DNA of 64,000 bases from Anagrus nilaparvatae (lineage: Eukaryota > Arthropoda > Insecta > Hymenoptera > Mymaridae), in NCBI GenBank assembly GCA_022575985.1, contig JAKSXM010000002.1, positions 19,393,001 to 19,457,000 on the forward strand. Reading direction: 5' to 3'. Of this stretch, positions 57,512 to 64,000 are shown piece after piece. Every line of letters starts with the position of its first letter. Position 1 is the first letter of the stretch. A program made the position numbers and the translations under genes. The notes beneath the pieces are model-generated. The model saw only the letters and a program-made list of their open reading frames with translations, did not search any database and was not told the origin of the DNA.

Positions 57512-58345
57512 TGCCAAGTAATTGGCACTATGGTTCCTCATAAACAATAACAAAATATTCTTAATGGTCTATTTTACCTAGTAAAAACGATAATTCTAGA
57601 TACTATTAGTACTTTCATTAAAAAAAATTAAGTACTACGTCCCAAAAGAAAAAAAATATTGCTATTATTTTTATTTTTTTATGTAAAACATTGAAAAAAA
57701 AAATTCAATAAACTAAGTTTTAGATCCAAAAAATTGACTATAAAAAATATTTCTAAAACCAGTACTCCCACAGAAAAAAATGAAGTACTACTTTCAAAAA
57801 GGAAAAAAATATTGCTGTTTTTTTAATTTTTATATGCAAAAATTTTGAAAAAAAAAGTTCAAAAAAAAAGTTCAAGATTGGAGATATCGAGTAATAACCA
57901 TATTTTCAGATATTGGTACTTTCATAGGAAAAAATTAGGTACTACATTCAAAAAGAAAACAAATATTGCTATTTTTTTTATTTTTTAAAGTAAATATTTT
58001 GAGAAAAAAAAGTTCAAAAAATTAAGTATCCGATTCAAGATATCGAGTAAAAAAAATATTTTTAGATATTAATACTTTCATAGAATTAAATGAGGTATTA
58101 GATAAAAAAAACAAAAAATATTGCAGTTTTTTAATTTATTTTTTTTTTTAATTTTGAGAAAAAAATTTTGAAAAAATTAATTATCAGATTCGAGATATCG
58201 GGTAAAACCCATTATTTCAAATATGAGTACTTTCATGGAAATAAATGAAGTATTACATCTAAATTAAAAAAAAAAATTAGTTTGAGATTTTTGGATAAAA
58301 AAATTTTTGAAAAAAAAATTAGGTCTTAATACCACAATAAAAGTA
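57512..58345 (+). mobile_element. Hairpin-ended element with about 155-bp tandem units, copy 3 (3' truncated)
   Basis: Begins with the same TGCCA...TGGCA hairpin (57512-57527) and TATGGTTCCTCA as the 28-kb copy, followed almost at once by about five units of the 155-bp repeat. The microsatellite, tail and terminal hairpin are missing after TTAGGTCTTAATnCCA (about 58335). Confidence 0.7.
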
Positions 58346-60060
58346 AATAATATTTTATTGACCAGAATTGGAGCTGAACTTAATTTTTAATTATTTAAAA
58401 TTATTTAAAATAAATAAAACAATACAAATTATTTTGATGTGTAACAATTTTTTTATTTCTCAATATTTCACCAACAAATCCGTTGGCCTCTTCAGTCAGG
58501 TGATCTGAATAGAAAAATTATATAATTTTTTCTTAATTACTCCACGTTAATAAATATTCAAATATATTTGATACGTATATTAAAGAAACGTGATGAAAAA
58601 CATATGGCTATTTAATGTATCTATAAAGATTTTTTCAAAGATTTTTTTAAAAAATAAAAAATAATTAGTCTCATGTCAGCAGCATCCAGTGTCGCATAGT
58701 TTAAAAAACAAGTATTTTTAAAGAGTTAAATACAAAAAAAACTTAAATGAGGTTAATTCTTTTAAAAACAATTAATTTTGTTTTAATTCTGTTCAAAAAG
58801 AATTAAATTACAAATAATTGTTTTTTAAGTAGCGAAAAGTAGTTTTAAGCAGCGAAATTTTAAATTGAAAGATTATTTTAATTGAAAGGAATTTTTTTAT
58901 TTGTTTAAATAATACTAAATTATTCTAAATTAATCAGAAAATTCTTTATCATTTCGCTGTTTTAATATAAAGGTCTTGAAAACGTGAAGAGATAATTATA
59001 TCCCTTGTGTAAAGTTTCCCGCGGAATTCAAATTTTTGGTCAGATTTTTGATTGGTCACGTAACTTGGCGGGAAATTTGAAATTTGTAAAAAATGATCTT
59101 TTAAAAGCTGCTATTTTTTTATCTAGAGCTCCCAAAAAGCAGTGTCCCATCGAAATTTTTTTTTTGCCAAAAAATATAAGGTAAAAGGAAAATTTTAAGC
59201 CTGGTTAGAAGATTTTTCACTAATAGGCATTTGAGAAATCGACTTTTGAAAAAAAACAGCATATCCTAGCGATTCCTCGCGCATGCGCTACTCAAAAAAA
59301 ATTTTTTACCCCGGAATCGGATAGCCAGGGAAATTTCCTCTCCGGACCTAAAAGGAAAAAATTTGAAACTCATTTAAAATAATTATGACTCATTTTTCTT
59401 ACTTATTTTACAAAAGTCCAAAATACAAAAATGGCTGCCAAAAATCGAGATTTTGCTCTGGGAGGCTAAAAATTGGGCTGGAGACTTATTTTTGGTATAG
59501 CGTACTTTCAGAAAAAAACACTTTGGGGCAGTTTTGAAGACCCGACCATACAAGTCGTGTACGCTTCATTTAAATCTACCCAAATAGAATCATTTCTTTT
59601 CCTTTATTAATAAAATATATCTTTTTATTATAAACAAATAAAGAAATTATTTAAAGGTTCCTTATCCTTTTGCATGTTGCCCTTGTATATAAGTGAGTTC
59701 ATGTACACGCACATACTTTAGTAAAAAGTAGACCCCAAATATAACCCCCAAAACTATTTTTATATTATTTTTATTGCTTTTTATTTATAATTAACAAATT
59801 GTTACACCAATGATTTAAACAGGGAAAAATAATAGATTTAATTTTTAATGGAGTTCTATTTGAAAGAGAAGTTCCCTATTTTTTCTCCTTGTTTAACATA
59901 TAGTTTTTTATTAAATTCGATCAAAAATTGATCATTTGAATGTTGAAAATAGATCATTGTTACAGTGTAAATAGAAAAATTTTGTTGAATGTTTCATGAA
60001 TGGGTGAAATCCTTTTTACCAACATAATTCTTGCATAATTGAATTTGAACCTGTTGTATT
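58346..60060. other. No gene; includes an inverted relative of the 13.8-kb spacer
   Basis: 58995-59075 contains CCCGCnGAATTCAAATTTTT, a TGGTCAGA block and GGTCACGTnACTTnGCGGGAAA, the complement of 13843-13920. The remainder is AT-rich with no credible ORF. Confidence 0.5.
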
Positions 60061-60078
60061 TCTGATATTTTTAATATT

Positions 60079-60720
60079 ATGCGAATCATTTGTGTTAGAA
60101 AAATTTTTTACGTAGCTTTCCTCGAAATCTATTTAACGTTTACACGTTTCCTGTACGATATTATAAACAGTTTAACATTAATTATTTCTTTGAATCATTG
60201 GATAAATGTTTCCTTATATTTTGGGACTTTTTTACATGCATTTTTCGAGAGATATCACAAAAACTTGCAAAAACAACAATACACATAATTTGACTTTTCA
60301 CGCTAATTGGTCTTTTGGACTTATTAAAATTCAACTTGGAGGCAATTTTATAGATCCTGCTCGAGCAGAATTTTAATAGGTTTTATGTTAATATATGAAA
60401 GCTGATTATATAAACGTTAAATTTTGTTTATTTATAAAAAATAATGTTAAGAAATAAATAATTATAGTTTATTTATATTTTTTTAAATTAACATTGTTTA
60501 CTTATACTTTGATTTATTTTTATTTTCTTCAAAATTTTATTTATTGTATTTAATGATTGTAGCTTTTGCAATATTAGTATTTTACAACAAAGCTACGTCG
60601 TTTACAATTTTCCTGTACGATATTAAAAAGCAATTAAAATAATAATAATAATTGTTTCTTTGAATCAGTTGATAAATTTTTCCTCATATTTCGTGACTTT
60701 GTTACATAAAACATTAGAGA
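60079..60720 (+). repeat. Direct repeat pair, about 150 bp
   Basis: 60110-60240 and 60595-60710 share CCTGTACGATATTAnAAA, an ATTnTTTCTTTGAATCA block and a TTTCCTnATATTTnGnGACT block. A third, inverted copy lies at 63345-63400. The 69-codon ORF 60079-60288 falls on the first copy and is probably not a gene. Confidence 0.6.
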
Positions 60721-61072
60721 ATAATTTGCTGAAGTTTTTTTTATAAAAATAGGTAATAAAAGTTTTTAATTGCCATGCATTAAAATCTTGCTATTTACCC
60801 GTAACACATGCCCCCGAAAAATTCACAGAAATCCATTTCCCTAAAAATATGTAAACAAGAAAAAATCAAAAATTATTTTTACAGTTTATAGTAAATTAAA
60901 AAATTAATATTTAAAATAGTCTTACAAATTTTAAAATTTTACAAAGCCTCAATTAATCGACCAATTAGATAAAATCAATGACGAAATTTCTAGAATATTT
61001 TATAATAAAATGAAAAAATTTATTTTTATTTCTTATTTCCGTATTTTTTAATATATTTACTAATTATAATTA

Positions 61073-62450
61073 CACGCAAAAAAAAGAATAGTAAAATTAA
61101 CCTATAAAAATGTAGTAAAAACAAATTAACATAGATTGGTAAATATAACCAAAAAATTAGTAAATTTTTCTAAAAAAATTGAGGTTTTAGTTTTATAAAC
61201 AAATTTTATTAGTAAATTTTACTAATAATTTATAGTGACTTTTAACCAAACTGAATTTAGCAAACAACATCGTAATTTTAGTTATATGAGCAATTATTTT
61301 AAAAGTGCTACTTAATTTGAGCCTGGAATCGTAATTTTTTTTTTTTAGGGCACATCGATATGACCCGTGTTTTCAGTTAGTTTGAACCTTCAGAAAACCG
61401 AAAAAAATCGTGAACAAGAAATCGGCGATAGGTGCCAAAAAGATTTTTTCACTTTTATGTCAAAAACCGTGTTTTTCGTATCTGAGCTACCCTAAATTTT
61501 TAAAATAACTTTTTAGGTAAATAAAATTTTAAAAAATAAATAAAAAAATCTGATTGCCAGGGAAAAACTACTCCAGAAGAAAAAAAAACTTATCTTTTTA
61601 CGATGAAATTTAGCCAAGCTTTCGTCAATTTAAGATTTTGCTCAAATTCGTCTTAAAAAAGATTGAAATTTTATTGAAAAAAGCCTGTTTCTGAGCTTTA
61701 AACATGCATTACTCGCTTGATTTTCATCGTAAAATAATAATTTTTTTTTTTTAAATCGATTAATTTTTCCTTAAAAATTCATTTTTTCAAGAAAAAAATC
61801 ATTTTTATTGACCAAATTTCAATTTTTAGGTTAAAAACTGTGATATGTAAATCTTGCTACTTACAGTTTTCAAAGGCTTTTGACCTAAAAATTGAAATTT
61901 GGTCAATAAAAATGATTTTTTTCTTAAAGAAATGAATTGCCAGGAAAAAATTAATCGATTTTTAAAAAAAAGTTATTATTTTACGATGAAAATCAAGCGA
62001 GTAATGCATGTTTAAAGCTCAGAAACAGGCTTTTTTCAATAAAATTTCAATCTTTCTTGAGACGAATTTGAGCAAAATTTTAAATTGTCGATAACTCGGC
62101 TAAATTTCATCGTAAAAAGATAAGTTTTTTTTTCTTCTGAAGTGGTTTTTCCCTGGCAATCAATTTTTTTATTTATTTTGTTAAATTTTATTTATCTAAA
62201 AAGTTATTTTAAAAATTTAGGGTAGCTCAGATACGAAAAACACGGTTTTTGACATAAAAGTGAAAAAACCTTTTTGGCACCTATCGCCGATTTTTTGTTC
62301 ACGATTTTTTTCGGTTTTCTGAAGGTTCAAACTAACTGAAAACACGGGTCATATCGATGTCCCCTAAAAAAAAAAAATTACGATTCCAGGCTCAAATTAA
62401 GTAGCACTTTTAAAATAATTGCTCATATTTACTAATTTTTTGTATGCGTG
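61073..62450. mobile_element. MITE split by a foldback insertion
   Basis: Reverse-oriented relative of the MITE at 30844-31078. CACGCA lies at 61073 and TGCGTG ends at 62450, with TA on both sides (61071-61072, 62451-62452). The two halves (61073-61287 and 62425-62450) become continuous with the 30.8-kb copy once the foldback 61288-62424 and one ATAT are removed. Confidence 0.75.
61288..62424. mobile_element. 1.14-kb foldback element, ATAT target duplication
   Basis: The ends GAGCAATTATTTTAAAAGTG and its complement are flanked by ATAT (61284-61287 and 62425-62428). Outer arms (about 61288-61500) carry the TCGATATGACCCGTGTTTTC block that recurs as a solo arm at 1240-1445. The inner core (about 61552-62163) is the same as in the foldback at 48180-49354. 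No ORF. Confidence 0.9.
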
Positions 62451-62639
62451 TATAAATATATAAAATTCTATTAATAGTTAAGTATTTTAAAAGATAATCA
62501 AAACACAAATAAAGTAGACGAAAAATTATGCCATATAAGTTTTTTAGGGCAGAATCATCTCTATAGGTAATACGTGAACGTTTATTTAAAATTATCAAAT
62601 CATGTTGATTATATCTTCGTAACAATTTTTTTTGTTTTA

Positions 62640-62830
62640 ACTACGAGTCCTTCTGAGCCAAAGCAGCCATAGTGGGCAAGTTATGTCATCCATTGGACCC
62701 ATGTTTTTACAACTTAAAGATAGGAAACTCCAGATCTTTTTGGCGCTCTAGGTCTTAAACAGCCCGAGCTGTGTATGGCCAATCACTCATTGGGCGGCTC
62801 TCAACCAGGGTTCTTGTTTTTTCGGAAAAA
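62640..62830. other. GC-richer unrecognised island
   Basis: Contains CAGCCCGAGCTGTGTATGGC and CACTCATTGGGCGGCTCTCA in otherwise AT-rich DNA. It has the feel of a decayed coding or transposon segment, but no frame stays open and no family is recognised. Confidence 0.35.
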
Positions 62831-63529
62831 TGCTTAAAAATCATAAACATGATATCTCATGTATTGCACTATTAAATACTCATCTAACATTGTCTAAAAC
62901 GCATTTACATCATAATCAATTTTATTGGTGCGTTCATATTGTCATGGTGTCAAAATCAGTGTCAAATTTATTATTGAGAAAGTTATTAGAAATCAATATT
63001 TGTTGTTTTAAATCTTGACAAAATACCATGTGTCAAAACTTAATTAAAAAAAAAAATTTCGAATAAATAAAATGTATTACACTGATAATACAATAATTAA
63101 ATAATAATACCAAATTTAAAAAAATTATCTTTTTCCGGACTAAAGATCGATTTTCAAGCATAAAGTTTTTTTTGCTAACAATACAATTTTTTTTTAATTA
63201 TGATAATTATTTTATGTTTATTTGGATACTTTGCGTGATATTTTAAATGCCTAGTTAAGTCCGTGGCAATTAAAAACTCTTTATTAATTTGATCACCTAA
63301 TTACATAATTAAAAGAACTCTTCAACAAATTAATCTTTTATCTTTCACGTAACAAAGTCACGAAATATGAGGGAAAATGTATCCACTGATTTAAAGAAAT
63401 AAATACATTAAAAAAAAATTTAATTTAAAAAAACAGAATTATAAAGCAAATTTTCCTAAAGCGTTTTGTAAAATATTTAAATATGCTAGTTTAAATATTT
63501 AAAATTCTCATCCTACGATATGGGTTACT

Positions 63530-63600
63530 ACTTTTCTAGGATCAGAAGGCCCATTGGAAGGAACGAAGAGTAGTTGGCATGCTTCTTCAACATAATAATG
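63530..63600 (+). repeat. Dispersed repeat family, copy 3 (fragment)
   Basis: CAGAAGGCCCATTGGAAGGAA followed by TTCTTCAACATAATAA matches the 3' core of copies at 394-660 and 10514-10735. Upstream sequence is not shared. Confidence 0.65.
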
Positions 63601-64000
63601 TACATTGTACATTAATAATATATATTAGGATGTCCTTTACTTCCCAAATCAACGGACTCTTTAAGGGGGCACAGGATCTATTCTACATATTACTAATATT
63701 TTACACATCGATGATTCCACACAATAAAGTTGTACAGAATAGTTCTTCACCAAAAGTCGTTGTGTCAAAAAATTCAAAATAATTTTTTTTAATAGAAGTA
63801 TTTAAGTAATAATATTGCTGCTTGAATTTTCAAGCTACGCAGCCTGGCCGTGCATACTAACGTATTGAATAACACTTATCACAGTGTGTTAAATATTTTG
63901 ATTAGAAAAAATTTGAGTTGATCTTTTCGGTACAACGATTTATGGTTTAGAACTTTTTCGCAAAACTTTTTTGTGTAGAATTATTGATGTGTCGAATAAT
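63601..64000. other. AT-rich window end, no gene seen
   Basis: A 67-codon ORF (63579-63782) starts in the repeat fragment and is not recognised. Confidence 0.4.

Noticed and set aside
62640..62830. GC-rich island as a tRNA-derived SINE
   Set aside because: No A and B boxes in the right spacing and no second copy in the window.

Overview
This is an AT-rich eukaryotic window, almost certainly from an insect. It carries a divergent, intronless ionotropic chemoreceptor (IR) gene, a Jockey-clade non-LTR retrotransposon, Mutator-like (MULE) transposase relics, TA-flanked Tc1/mariner-like MITEs and a Harbinger-like MITE. The receptor style and the transposon mix fit a hymenopteran such as a parasitoid wasp best, but that placement is inference. 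There are no operons, tRNA or rRNA genes, or CRISPR arrays. The only intact host-type gene is the IR on the minus strand at 7.5-9.3 kb. A second host gene, ATP-citrate synthase, is present only as a broken, internally deleted copy at 35.5-36.8 kb.

Layout. 0-7 kb: foldback repeats and a segment duplicated from 43-45 kb. 7.5-9.3 kb: IR gene. 9.3-14.7 kb: low-complexity DNA, one foldback, and a roughly 140-bp satellite in two opposed blocks. 14.8-24.7 kb: a nest of mobile elements. Its outer termini carry a repeated 12-bp subterminal motif. Inside are a MULE transposase remnant, a foldback with about 600-bp arms, and in that foldback's loop a Jockey retrotransposon with both ORFs open. A Harbinger-like MITE sits in the right flank. 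24.7-26.1 kb: a second MULE relic between long inverted arms. 26.6-29.8 kb: two hairpin-ended elements built of about 155-bp repeats; a third copy lies at 57.5 kb. 30-35 kb: two MITEs, repeats and a foldback. 35.5-41.1 kb: the ATP-citrate synthase relic, a frameshifted unrecognised coding relic, and a 1.5-kb palindrome carrying an exon-like ORF. 43-47 kb: duplicated segments. 47.4-48.2 kb: a dimeric higher-order tandem repeat. 48.2-52.9 kb: three large palindromes. 55.4-56.7 kb: two opposed arrays of a 14-bp motif around a GC-rich hairpin. 58-64 kb: another large palindrome inserted inside a MITE, plus dispersed repeats.

The genes do not form a pathway. The window is mainly a transposon graveyard with about a dozen foldback elements around one chemoreceptor. 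The most notable structures are the opposed 14-bp motif arrays at 55.4-56.7 kb, the two palindromes that share a core but have different arms (48.2 and 61.3 kb), and the retrotransposon with histone-type 3' stem-loops near both ends. All repeat relationships were found by eye, so boundaries are approximate unless a target duplication is cited.
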